From Draconibacterium sp. (lineage in GTDB: Bacteria > Bacteroidota > Bacteroidia > Bacteroidales > Prolixibacteraceae): a stretch of 64,000 nt of DNA. The stretch spans positions 1 to 64,000 of the forward strand of contig WOYV01000120.1 of NCBI GenBank assembly GCA_011620585.1, given 5' to 3'. Every line of letters begins with the position of its first letter. Position 1 is the stretch's first letter. Under the pieces are notes generated by a model. That model was not told the DNA's origin. It saw only the letters and a program-made list of their open reading frames with translations, and did no database searches. This document shows, in pieces, positions 9,843 through 21,000 of the stretch. The translations under genes were made by a program, and so were the position numbers.

Positions 9843-10779
9843 TCTTCAAAAATTAGCCGGAAGTCAGAATCCTGAAGACCGAAGTTTTTATTTTGGCTGA
9901 AAATAATTCTTATTTAAAATAAATCAAAGAAAGAACGACAAAAGCGACAAAAAAGTATTTTAATACCAACAGTCGTTAAGCAGTCTTGAATTGGGTGGCA
10001 ACTTAAATACATGCTCAAAAACATATACCCACATTGCAATTATCAAGTTCTAAATACCAATCTTTTCAAAAAAAAGATGTTTTTTAAAATTATCAATACA
10101 ATTGATGTTACCACTAAGGGCCAAAATAATTGAAGTGCACACCAATTTTCCGACAAAACCAACACGACTGATTTAAATGCCTTTCCGACATTCCCCACTT
10201 GGACAGGATAGTGATGATTCCGGGGAAACTGAAAAATATTGTACCCAACCGAATAAAGAATTTACTGTGATGCCACACACCTAACTATAAAGCTGAATGT
10301 GAAAATCATGAAGATGGCTTAACTTATTCCATTCAATTATATGCTGCTAAAGAAGGAGTTGTATATTATTCATATAAAAGAGATACATACTATCGGGGGA
10401 CACTTTCGCTTGGCGAGTACTTTGATTATAGTATTGAAGTTAATGATACTATACCTATTACTGAGAATGATTTATCTAATTTACTGGGTGATTACCTGTT
10501 AGATATTGGAACTGATGAGAATTTACATCGGTATATTGATCCTGTTACAAGAGATACTCTGGATGTCCCGGAACAGGTAATTGTGACGACTACCTATCGT
10601 TTCTACATTAACAACGTTGGCTTGTTTAATAAAGAAGAATTTGTAGATAAAGGTGATTGCCATTTTTTATAAAATGCTGTTCGATATTTGTTATTCCGCC
10701 GTGGATTGCGATTCTGCAATAACAGGATGTTGTTCCGTACTTCAAAAAAAATCTTCCCTCTTATTGAAAAAAACTATTT
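9843..10779. other. Gene-poor, decayed stretch
   Basis: 937 bases without an intact gene. The first part (9843-10170) is AT-rich and featureless apart from the presumed promoter region of ccsBA. From 10177 an ATG opens a 35-codon frame that stops at 10282, and an overlapping frame from 10271 stays open to 10672. Together these look like one broken rightward gene with a single frameshift near 10275, but no family is recognised. A short ATG frame at 10653-10901 runs into the 3' end of the next, leftward gene and has no protein-like composition. Confidence 0.5.
10271..10672 (+). pseudogene. 5'-truncated remnant of an unknown gene
   Basis: An open frame of 133 sense codons with no in-frame ATG, GTG or TTG near its start. 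Its composition is protein-like and rich in Tyr, Asp, Glu and Asn: it begins around NYKAECENHEDGLTYSIQL, continues with Thr/Asp-rich segments and ends GDCHFL. GC is clearly lower than in the flanking genes, which hints at transfer. A frame starting at ATG 10177 (MPFRHSPLG...) stops at 10282, and a one-base shift would join it to this frame. I see no domain match. It may be the tail of a decayed surface or plasmid-borne protein; function unknown. Confidence 0.4.
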
Positions 10780-11535
10780 TTATTCCTGAAGAATGTCTTT
10801 TAAAATCCTCGGTTTTAAATACCAGACCAATCCCGCACTGGCAGCCACATATTTTTCGTAGTCGTTTGTACCGGCAATTCTTCCTTCAAAGTTGTTGTTG
10901 AAAAAAACTGCTGTTCCCTTCATCGTTATATCAAGATGCGGGGTAAGGTACCATTTTCCTGTCAGCCCGCAAGAGACTGATAAAGTATTGTTTTTTGGTA
11001 TTCCTTTATATGGGAACACGTGCATATTCCCGATTCCCGCCGAAGGGACAAAATCGAATTTCGTTTGTTTTTCCTTCCCGAACAGTAAATGTGCCAGGCT
11101 TGCATACAGATGGACAGAGACATTGGCGTAACGGATAAAATGACGATAAGTTCCGTCGGGATGAATGGTGACGTGACTTCTTACCGGATCCTGCTCAAAC
11201 AGGGATCCGTTGCCAGACGCGGCAGTATAAGTCCCTTCCGCTGTGCTGAAACCATTCAATGACAAACCTTCGGCTTTTATTTCCGCACCCCAGAAAGGAG
11301 AGATCCATTTCCCGGCCGCCACGGAAAAAAACGGAGTAAAACGATCGTTCCATTCCAGATTTTCCACATCGTACGAAAAAAGCGCCTGTGAGCCAATGGC
11401 TGCTTCACAATATACGTTATCAAAAAACGAACGGGTTCCGGAAGAATCGGGAATTGCGTCCTGAACTGCTTCGGTTTGGGCTGTTAATGCCAATGAAAAA
11501 AAGATCCCTGCAATAAAAAAAACACTATGTTTCAT
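10780..11535 (-). CDS. Outer-membrane beta-barrel protein, function unknown
   Basis: 251 residues. The start at 11535 gives a clean signal peptide (MKHSVFFIAGIFFSLALTAQ); the longer frame from 11574 is not signal-like. The mature chain alternates aromatic/hydrophobic and polar residues (AAGKWISPFWGAEIKAEGL, GKWYLTPHLDITMKG) and ends in a strand, SAGLVWYLKPRI. This suits an 8- to 10-strand outer-membrane barrel of the kind often found beside OmpA-like or surface-protein genes in Bacteroidia. It is the last gene of a leftward unit after the giant LamG protein and its companion lipoprotein, 70 bases behind the latter. A role in displaying or anchoring the giant protein, by analogy with PorP/SprF partners of T9SS cargo, is speculation. 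Confidence 0.6.
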   Translation of the reverse strand: MKHSVFFIAGIFFSLALTAQTEAVQDAIPDSSGTRSFFDNVYCEAAIGSQALFSYDVENLEWNDRFTPFFSVAAGKWISPFWGAEIKAEGLSLNGFSTAEGTYTAASGNGSLFEQDPVRSHVTIHPDGTYRHFIRYANVSVHLYASLAHLLFGKEKQTKFDFVPSAGIGNMHVFPYKGIPKNNTLSVSCGLTGKWYLTPHLDITMKGTAVFFNNNFEGRIAGTNDYEKYVAASAGLVWYLKPRILKDILQE

Positions 11536-11605
11536 TCTACTTGATTTACATTTAAAATTTGCCTCCAATCCCAATGTTCCTTTTCAAAAAAAAGACAATT
11601 TTTTT

Positions 11606-12040
11606 TTACAGATTTTCCAGTTCCATAATCACCGGTGAATCATAGGTTCCGTAGGTTCCGTCAATTTCAAACGGAATACTCTGTGTGGCTTGGTACAGGT
11701 ACGAAAGCCGGGCGTTGTAGTACCGAAAAACAATCGGCCCGTTTTCGGTATCAGACGCCCTGACGGTGACATAATAAACATTACCGCTGTTTTCCGATTT
11801 CACAAGTGTTCCTACACCACGACATTCGTCGTTGATAAACGCCGCTACCTTATCTCCGTCGGTGGCATAAATGTTTATATTTTCAGGGACAGCGACAATC
11901 GCTGTAAAACTATGAGGCAACTGTTCCGGAGCCAGGATTGACCAGTCGGGCGCCGGATAAGTCGTAAATGTTTCTTCATCTTTACTGCATCCGCCCACTA
12001 TGAGGAGTGCAAGCGCTACTATAATTTTCAACTGTTTCAT
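11606..12040 (-). CDS. Lipoprotein with a domain shared with the giant neighbour
   Basis: 144 residues. The signal peptide ends in a lipobox (LIVGGC, Cys18), so the protein is lipid-anchored. The mature part, from APDWSILAP to the end, is a single domain. It aligns by eye with the domain at about residues 2698-2815 of the giant protein encoded 2 bases upstream: both have APDW, then a (D)KIAAF/KVAAF turn followed by a Cys and Gly-Val/Gly-Val, an aromatic strand ending in V, an Asn/Gly-x-IVF strand, and IGF/IPF before a Gly-rich end and Pro. The shared domain and the 2-base spacing argue for joint function at the cell surface. No enzymatic motif is seen. Family name unknown to me. Confidence 0.7.
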   Translation of the reverse strand: MKQLKIIVALALLIVGGCSKDEETFTTYPAPDWSILAPEQLPHSFTAIVAVPENINIYATDGDKVAAFINDECRGVGTLVKSENSGNVYYVTVRASDTENGPIVFRYYNARLSYLYQATQSIPFEIDGTYGTYDSPVIMELENL

Positions 12041-12042
12041 CG

Positions 12043-15000
12043 TTATTGCTTTTCGATTTTAATGATATGAGAAACCCCTTCCACTTTTACCGCCACAAAG
12101 TACAAACCCGGAAGGAGGCTGTTACAATCGATTTGGGTGAGTGACTGTCCGCCAACGATATGGTTCCCTTTTTGCGCTATCAGTTTCCGTCCGGAAATAT
12201 CTGTTACCTGAATTTCGACAGGGCCTGTTTTTCCGGTAACCAACAGAATGTTCACTTCTGTACTTACCGGATTTGGATAAGCCGTCGCAATATCTCCCGA
12301 TTGAATGAATTTCAGCAATACCGGTTCCTCCAGCTTGCCGGTTACGGCGTTGGCGACAAAAGGAACCGGCGCTGCTGTTTTGCCCAAAATTTCGCCGTTT
12401 CGTTCGAGGGCGAACCACACCGGTTGAGTTGTATTTCCGGCAACGGTAATAAAATAGAACTGGCGGTAACCGATAGTCCGGAGCGTAACCTCGGAGCTCA
12501 GTTCGGAGCCGGTAAACGCCAGTATCCGATCTCCCGGTTGAGGTTCGATATCGCTAATCGCTACCAGGTTCATGTTTTGTGAAAAGGCTTTGTTAACAAA
12601 TTCGGCAGGCGGCATATTATCACTGCTTTTTGTACTCATGGTACCGTAACTGTCGGGGTATTTTAATGTGGCGCTGCTGTTTTCATTTCTGAAAATCATA
12701 TATCCTTTGCCTGGTTCAAGATAGGAAAGACTTCCTACCCAGCCGATATTTCCGGCAAACATGGCAAATTCGTCCTGCGATTTTATCACATCTTCTTCCC
12801 GGGCATCGTAGCCGGCCAGCGCCTCATCGAGTTTCAGCCGGACTGTCGGGAGATATCCGATGTAATTCCACTGGTTGCCCTTCACTGTAATATTTTCCGA
12901 TGAAGGCATTATCTTTTCACCGGCAATGGCAATCGTTTGGGAAAGCGAGGAAGAAACCTTATACATCAGGGTATTTCGCAGTATAAACGGATTCTCTTCC
13001 ATCCATCTCGACTGGGCGTCGGAATAATTGGCGCTCAGATTATCCGCTTCACTTTTAAAGAAATTGGAAGAGTTCCAGGTCATATTGGCGAGCAACTCAT
13101 TCAAACTGTTCAGGGAAGGAGACTTCACATTCATCGAAATCCAGTTCCAACCAGCAGACACATCAATATTCTGATAAATCAGGTTACCGGCGTCGAAAAT
13201 TTGCGGGACAGCCGGTGTTCCTACCGTGTTGTTGTTTGTAAAACCGATGTCATGTCCGGCATCAGCAAGATAAATCATACCGGCGCTGGCATCCCAGATT
13301 TTGAAAACAATCCCGTTTTTATTGGTTTCGTTGGAATAAACAATCAGAAATGCGTACCACATGTCGTTTCGCTCTTCATACTGAACATTGGCCACTCCGA
13401 TACATTTTCCGGCCGAGAAGGCGGCAATTTTATCCTCCGGATCTTTTGAAAAAATGTTGTTGATACGCAATTTGGCGTACACCTGCATGTTGTATTTGTA
13501 ATCGCCGGGATTGACCGCCCAGTCGGGAGCATCGCCCTTTGCCGTGACAGTAACATCGAGAACTTCGGAAACATTGTCGCTGTTTACCAGGTAAATCATT
13601 TCATTGTAGGTCCCGATATTGAGCCCTTCATCGATTTGGAAAGAAATACTGATAGAGGTATTTGGATCGATGGTCCCGGACGAAGGAGTGATTTTCATCC
13701 AAGAGGGATTGTTCCGGATATAAAAATTCTGAACCGAACCGCTTTTATTCACCGCCTGAACGGTAAATTCGGCCGACTGGTTGAGCGGTTTTGCAACGGT
13801 GATTTCGGTATCGCTCCAGCGAAGCATGTTCCGGTCGATGTATGCACTCCAGGTAATGGGCGAGCTGTTTTCATTTCCATTCACATCCTGAACGCCATCG
13901 ACGGTAAAAGTAACAATGGTTTTTTCAATCTTTTCAGGCGTTTCCTCCAGATAGACAATTAAAGCATCGTTGTTAACCACAAAGTCGAATTCAAGGTTGG
14001 AAACGGCCCCCTTGTCTTTTACGGGCGGGGTATCCGACACCTGTTCAGCATTGAAATTTTCGGCATCGGGAACTGTATTGGCCGGGTCGGGTTGAATTTT
14101 TTTATCGGCCAGCGTAAAATCAAGTTCCTGAAGCCCCTGCCATTCCTTATAATATTCAAAAGGATAATAGGCCAGCAATCCCATTTCGCTGCCATCGAGC
14201 CTGATGTTGTTACTTTCCTGTATCTGCTGTTCATATTTATATAGTTTCCAGATTCTTACCTCATCAATTGTTCCTTCAAAAAAGTTATCAAGTTTTAGGT
14301 TGGCGGCCTCTCCCCCGGCATACCAGGCGCGCGCACCGAGGTACATAAATGCCGAACCGATTCCGCCGAGTTCTTCGGAACTAAAATAACTGATCAGGTT
14401 TCCGTCGATGTAAATTTGTCCTCTTCCGATGGTCCTGCCAACATTTAATGCAAAATGGTGCCAGTTGTTGTCAAGGAAATCGCCATCGGCAGTTGCTGTA
14501 AAACCGTTGTTTGTAAAACAGAGTTTTCCGTTATTATTAAAAGCAATGGAGAAAAGGTTTTTTGAACCTCCGAGATCCTGCCCGTCGCCACGGCCGTTGC
14601 TAAAGAGGGTAGCGTTGGTTTGTCCCGGGCCGCCTTTGAACCAGAATTCGATGGTATAATCCATATTGTCGCGGATTACGGCAGAACTTCCTGTATTCAT
14701 TTTCACATAACTATCTGTTCCGTTGAACCGAACCGCCCTTCCTTCGGGTACCGACCAGGTACATCCGTTCATCAGGAGGTTGGCTCCGCGGGCTTTGTCT
14801 TCAGCCAGTTCACCCACTGCCCTGTCCATAGGATAATACGCCAGCAGCCCGGGTTCATTTCCGGAAAGTTGTGCCAGGCTGTTCACCTGCAGTTCGCCGG
14901 AAGTAAGCTGTTCATTCCATATCCTCACATTGTGCATCCGTCCGGTAAAAAAGTCAGCATTGCTCCGAATGTTCTTTCCGATGACCATATTGCCGATTCC

Positions 15001-18000
15001 GGCGTATGTTCCCGCAAAAACGTTGCTGATAACTTCACTGAAATTGTAGTATCCTGTGATATACCCTTCTTCGCTGAAAACAAAGGCTACATGCGCCCAG
15101 GAACCGGGTTCGAAAGGCGCCGGATTGTTGCTTGTTATGATGTTATCGCCCAGGAACAGTTGCAGACGGTTATCGCTGGTTAAGGCCATCCCGATGGACT
15201 CGTTGATATTTCCGTGATTGAACAAGGTGGCAGTTTGGGCCTGATCGGAATTGATCCACATTTCAACGGTAATATCCTTTCCGGCCATATTTTTTTCGAA
15301 TTCAGTTTCCATAAAATCGTTGATCCCGTCGAACCGGATGGAAACCGAGTGGTCGGTCATGGCTCCGTTGCGGATTCCGGTCACCTGAAAATTGTTTTTG
15401 GTCAGCAAACCTTCGGCTATGGGTTCATTAAAATTAAGCCGGATTTCATCCTGAATGGTTAAAATTCCGTTGGCTGGCTGGGGAGCTCCAAACAGGCGCG
15501 GAAGTAACATATCTTTTATTCCACTGGCCGTTGCCGAATAATTTTCAATTGCCTCATTGTTGATTAAACAAACTGACACGGCCCTTAAATCGTACCGCTG
15601 ATCGGGGAGATCATCCATTTTCAGCAGGTATTTGATGGTACCGGCATCACCCGGATCGATAAATCCGGCATTTCCATTTTCGAGCGCTTCGAGGTACAGT
15701 ACTGAGTCGCTGTAGTATTTCATCAGAGTTTTCCATCCCTCGTCAGATTCAGCGGATGATTTGTATTGTAATTTGATGTGGTTGAAACTGTCGTAATTCA
15801 CATCGAAACCGTTGAGGCGCACTTCCATATAATGTTTATCGACGCCGTCAACCGAAACAACGGGCAGTTTCGTATTGTAGGTCCATTTGTCACCGGGTTT
15901 TTCAACATCAACATTGGTACACGAGGGCGTATAATGAACGGTAACAGTCACGGAATCGTTGACACTTTCCTGACAACGGGATTGTAAAACCAGTTGCAAA
16001 TTATCATAATTCATTTCGGAACCCTTTCTTACTTCCAGCGTTTTTGGCAATGTACCGCCGGCCGGGACAAGGAAGTCGAGTCCGTTTCCGATGGGCGCCC
16101 CGTCGATAAACATTTTTGCCCCGGAAGGATTTGAAGCGCTGACAATTTTCAGGGTAAACCAATTATCCTGAGCAATTTCGGAGTTGTTTCGCAAATAAAG
16201 CGTAAAGTAGGCAGCTTCGCCGGAGGGTACATTTTCGACAAAATCGTTCTCTACTGCTATTTCGGGGACTTCAATCCTTTTGGTTGCCTGGTCGAGAATA
16301 TGCTGGCCGGGTTCAAAAAACCGGGTAACATTGGCATCTTCGTAAGGGCAGGAGGTTGCGCCCGCCTGTGTCCTGAAAACAAAAGTCGGATAAAAATCAT
16401 CGGTTTCATCTGAATTGCCAATGTCGGAATCTGCGTTCTCGTGCATCACATCCACACTGATATAGTCCTGGCTACTTTCTGCCAGTACAAAACCTTTGCT
16501 GTGATTTTGTGTTTCCGCATCCTCAAATTCCCCGCCATGAGTCGTGGTAAGCGACTCGTCGATTGACAGTTTAAATCCACTCCCCATGATGGTCACATCC
16601 GTTTCGTTTTTAAAATTGCCCCCAATCATAATATCAAAACTAACCGTTCCCGATTCGGTAAAAGAATAAGATTCAGAATACTGAACGGGCGAACCTCCCT
16701 GAAAGGAATAGTTTTGCAACAACTTGGCATTTATTTTTGCCTCCTCGTTCGCTTTCAGTTGTTTATACCAGTTGAAAATGGACTGGTTCAGATACAATAT
16801 GGTATCACTTCGTGTAAAATCGTTCCGTTCCGGAAAAATAACCCTGTAACTGGGCCCGTTAAATTCATCATCAGGGTCAGGATCGGTAGCGTTATTAAAA
16901 GCTTCATCAAAATTGCTTTTACCGAAGTTTGGATTGTCAGCCGGAAGATAAGAGACGTAAAAGACAGTGTCCAGATCGTTGGCAAGATTTTGCAGCAGGT
17001 TAAAATCGGCTTCATCTTTCTGCATCAAAAAATTGTTTCGCAAAGCCTCCATTTCGGGTAACAACCTGTTAATAATATGACTTTGCGGATAGGCAAACAA
17101 AGTCCCGAAGGTCTGTGCCAATCCCAAACCGGTTTGTTTTGCAATCAGCCAGCTTTGGGTCAGCGGGGTCAGCGACGTATAAACCTTATACCGGCCCGGA
17201 TTTTCGAGGTATTTTGTTTTGGAGATAATGCTTACACATTCGGTTGATCCATAGGCAATGTTGGTTGAATAACCTACAAATACGTCGGCATCTTCACCTA
17301 CATACGAAGGGTCGTCGCTGGTTTGAAAACGGGTGGTGGTGGTGGTAGTGGTTTCGGTTGTGTTACTTCCGCCTATTGATTCTTCATGGAGCACGCCCAG
17401 GGTAAAACCGGTACTTGTTGTGGCCGAATTAATGGTACCAACACCAATACCCGTGAAGGTAACCAATTCAGTTCCCAGTTTTTGTGTGAACAATTCAGAG
17501 CCGGCATTCCTAACTTCTCCTTTATAGGTTGAAGCCTCTTTCACCGAGACCCCCTTTTCAAGGTAAGAATAACTTTTTGATCCCGGAGGATCACGAAGGA
17601 CCATCAATACTTTATCAGGACCTCCGGTAATAAAGTCGCGACCGGTTTGAACCGACCCAATGATAATTCCGGTAAAAGCCCCGTCCCAATTGATAGAGGT
17701 TCTGTTTTCTTCGCTTCCGTAATAGATTTTGGCAGAAATTGCCCTGACAGCCGAAGTAAGTTCCGGATCGGTAACCTGAAAATCGTACAACGCAACCCCG
17801 ATACTGTCGGCATCCACCTGGGTGATTCCCGAAGTAGCAAGATTATTGGTAAACTCAATGGTGGCATCGCCGGTAGGAACCTCGTCGGCTGCTACCCCGG
17901 TTTTGGGCTTTCCATCAACTGAGAAATAGACATATTTCTCAAATACTTCTGCCTTAAAATGATATTGGTCGTTTTGCGTAAAAACCGGTTTCCCGAACAA

Positions 18001-21000
18001 GTAGTTCCCCCCGGGAATCAAATTGATTGTTACATCATCCAACCCCAGAGTTTTCATCACATATACGCTATCGCCAAAATAAGGCAGGGTTTTCCTGCTT
18101 TTATCCAACTGCGTGATTCGAACCGTTGGGGAGTATCGTTTAATAAATTTTTGCGCAGCATGAAAGTAAACGGTATCCGAATAGTTCGTTTTTTCCCAGA
18201 CCTCATTTACCAGAACAGAATCCTGGTATGTATAAATAGTTGAATTCGGTATCAGTTTTTGTGTCAAATCGAGGTCCTCACCCGAGCCGGGGATATCATC
18301 ATGCCCCTGAACATTTACCCGGACCGTAAAAGCAACGGGAATTACCTCTGCAATAAATTCACCGGTCTCATTATTGGGGAAAATGGTAATGGTTTCACCG
18401 GAATATCTTACACTGTCAGTTTTTGACCATCCGGTTCCTTTTTTAGCCGAAGGGACCAGATGTTCGTAGATAATGGTTGTATCCCTATTTACAATTTGAT
18501 AGGCTGGGTTTTTAATGGTTAATGTAACCGTTGCGCCATCGGCCAGATTATTTTCGGAGAGAGAGAAACCTACCGGGTAGGAATCCTGCAGAGCGCCACC
18601 GGCCACACGTCCAATGTATTTTACCTTTGTTATATCGCTCAGTTTAAGCCCGAGCACTTCATCCTGGTAATTCAGATCCACCAGGTAGCTGTCGGTTATC
18701 CGCCCGCCGTTTGCAAAAATATGGTTGGCCTTTTTGGCAATAACTTCGTGTGAACCAACGGGCACCTGAATTTCAAATTCGCCTTTGGAGTCCGACATTA
18801 AAACCGTTCCGTTTTTCCCCATAGCCGTTATACCATCGATGGTAAAGGAAACTCCTTCCACCGGTACCGTTCCTCCCTGGTAGGTGACTGTACCCGTAAC
18901 CCGAAACGATGATTTGTCGATAAAGTTGACCGTAAAGGTTTCAGAACCTTCGCCGATAAAACGTACTTCTTCCTGGGCTTCGAACTGATGAATTCCGAGG
19001 CGGGGAATAATGGTGTACAGCGTTCCGTTGCCAACGTAAGGAACGGCCCTGATAGCATAGGAACCATCTGTCCCGGTCACGCCCTTGTATCCCAGTTGTT
19101 CGTTTGTCGGTATTCTTGTTTCATTTAAAACAGCTCCATTTAATCTTCCGTGATTTTCGTTATAATCGCTGTTTTTGTATGAACGATCATAAAACTCTTC
19201 ACCGGTTGCATAATTAAAACTCCAGTAAGCCATTAATCCTGTTTCGCCGCCGGTAATATACCGGTTGTAATCTCTTGCAATTTCTTTCGCGGTAAGGGCG
19301 CGGGCCCAGACCCTGACTTCGTCCACTGCCCCGGAATAATTTCCGCCAAGGCTGGCCGGATTGTTGTTCCCTGTTACTATTGCAGAAGTTTTGGCGCTGT
19401 CTGTACGTTCGCCATTGATATACACAAAAAGGCTGTCGCCGCTGAATACACCGGTAACATGGACAAAACCGGAACCTTCGAGAAACCCGTTTACCGGAAC
19501 CACCGAATTGAGCGTTTGATCGCCTACTGAAAAATAGACAAAATTGTCCGTCAGCCCCAACTCGTACATCCCCGGTTTTGTGACTATTTTTTGTGTTCCG
19601 GAGAAAGCATCCGGAGCAATCCAGGTTTGCACAGTAACAGATTCCGTGCTGGTCTCAAGAAAAGACGTATTGTTTATCGTTGCAGTCTGACCGGCATCGA
19701 AAACAAGGCTTCTGCCCGAAATTCCTTCCCCGGATTCCAGGCGCACCTCCACATTTTCTTCAGCCTGGCCATTCTCGAAAGTTACCCTTCCGTAAATATC
19801 TCCGGTCGGGGTGCGAAAGCCGTAGGTCAACAACGTATCGGTATAAATGGTTACATCGGTGCACTTGGTAACCCCGATGATCTGATATTCATAAATTTCT
19901 CCCGGATTCGACTGTCCGTCGCTGAACTGATACGATTCGGAACCGATGGTCCCGGTTACCTGGGCAATTTGTTTAAAAGCATTTCCCGACTGAAATATCC
20001 TGTTTTTCACCGAGAAATAATCAATGGGCATTCCATCGGTTTCCCACGATAACTCTATCCGGTCGGAAAAATAACCTTTGGAAGCATTGATAGAATACAA
20101 CTCTCCCGACTCCAGCGGAACCACATTGTCGCCGTTGACCGATAAAGCTTCCTGGGTAACATAATTTGTATTGCCGGGTTTTACATAAATTTTATAGGTA
20201 AACTTATTACACATCAGGAAAAGCTCTTCCGAAAAAGAACGTTTGGTTAACGAATCAGCGGGAACCACGATCACCTCTTTTGCTCCTCCGCTGGTCAGAT
20301 TATACCGTTCAATGATAACCGAGGAGTTGGCCGTCCAAACGTTTCCGCTGTTATAATTCCATTTGATTTGTGCTACATTGGTTTTGGCGTTAAACTGAAC
20401 ATTGGCCGACGCTACGTATTTATGAGCCATGGATAACTGAACGGATGTAACTTCGTCCAAATCCCATCCCCATTCAGCCTGAGTTTTGGTGCGCCGAATC
20501 CGGTAATAATAGGTGCCGTTAAGATTTTCTGTGGATGTTTGGTTGAGGTATGAATAAGTACTTGTTGCCTGATTATAATCCACTTTCCCTACATTAACCG
20601 GATTATTAAATTCAATATTGTCGGCGCGCTGAATCTCAAACTGGTCGCCCGAAATGTAGTTGGCGCCCGTTGCGGCGTTTACATCCCAGGTAAGCGATAC
20701 ATCTCCGTTGGCAAGTTGTGTTGCTTTAAAATTTTTTGCCTGCGGATATGCAGGAAGTGTAATGTTACTGCTTTTTACAACCGTCCGGTTGCAGTACCCC
20801 AGCGTATATCTCACAAAAACGGTTTTTGACTGTTGGCTTTCCGTAATATCCACGGGAATAGAAACTGTACTTCCGGTTAATGTAGAGTAGGCGCCGCCGA
20901 TAGAATATTCATATTTGGAATATACCCCGGTTGGCGAAACGGTTGCATTTACATTGTATTTCCCCGGAGTAGCTGAAAAAGTATAATTCAAAGAGGGAAC

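Noticed and set aside
10653-10901. Short rightward frame of 82 codons
   Set aside because: It overlaps the end of the leftward barrel gene and has a Cys/Ile-rich, non-protein-like composition.
17327-17352. GGT/GTG-rich short tandem repeat
   Set aside because: On the coding strand it encodes a run of Thr inside the giant protein, so it is a low-complexity linker and not a separate element.
12160-19600. Many 60- to 190-codon rightward frames across the giant gene
   Set aside because: All are antisense shadows of one continuous 3193-codon frame with recognisable domains; none has an independent ribosome binding site or domain.
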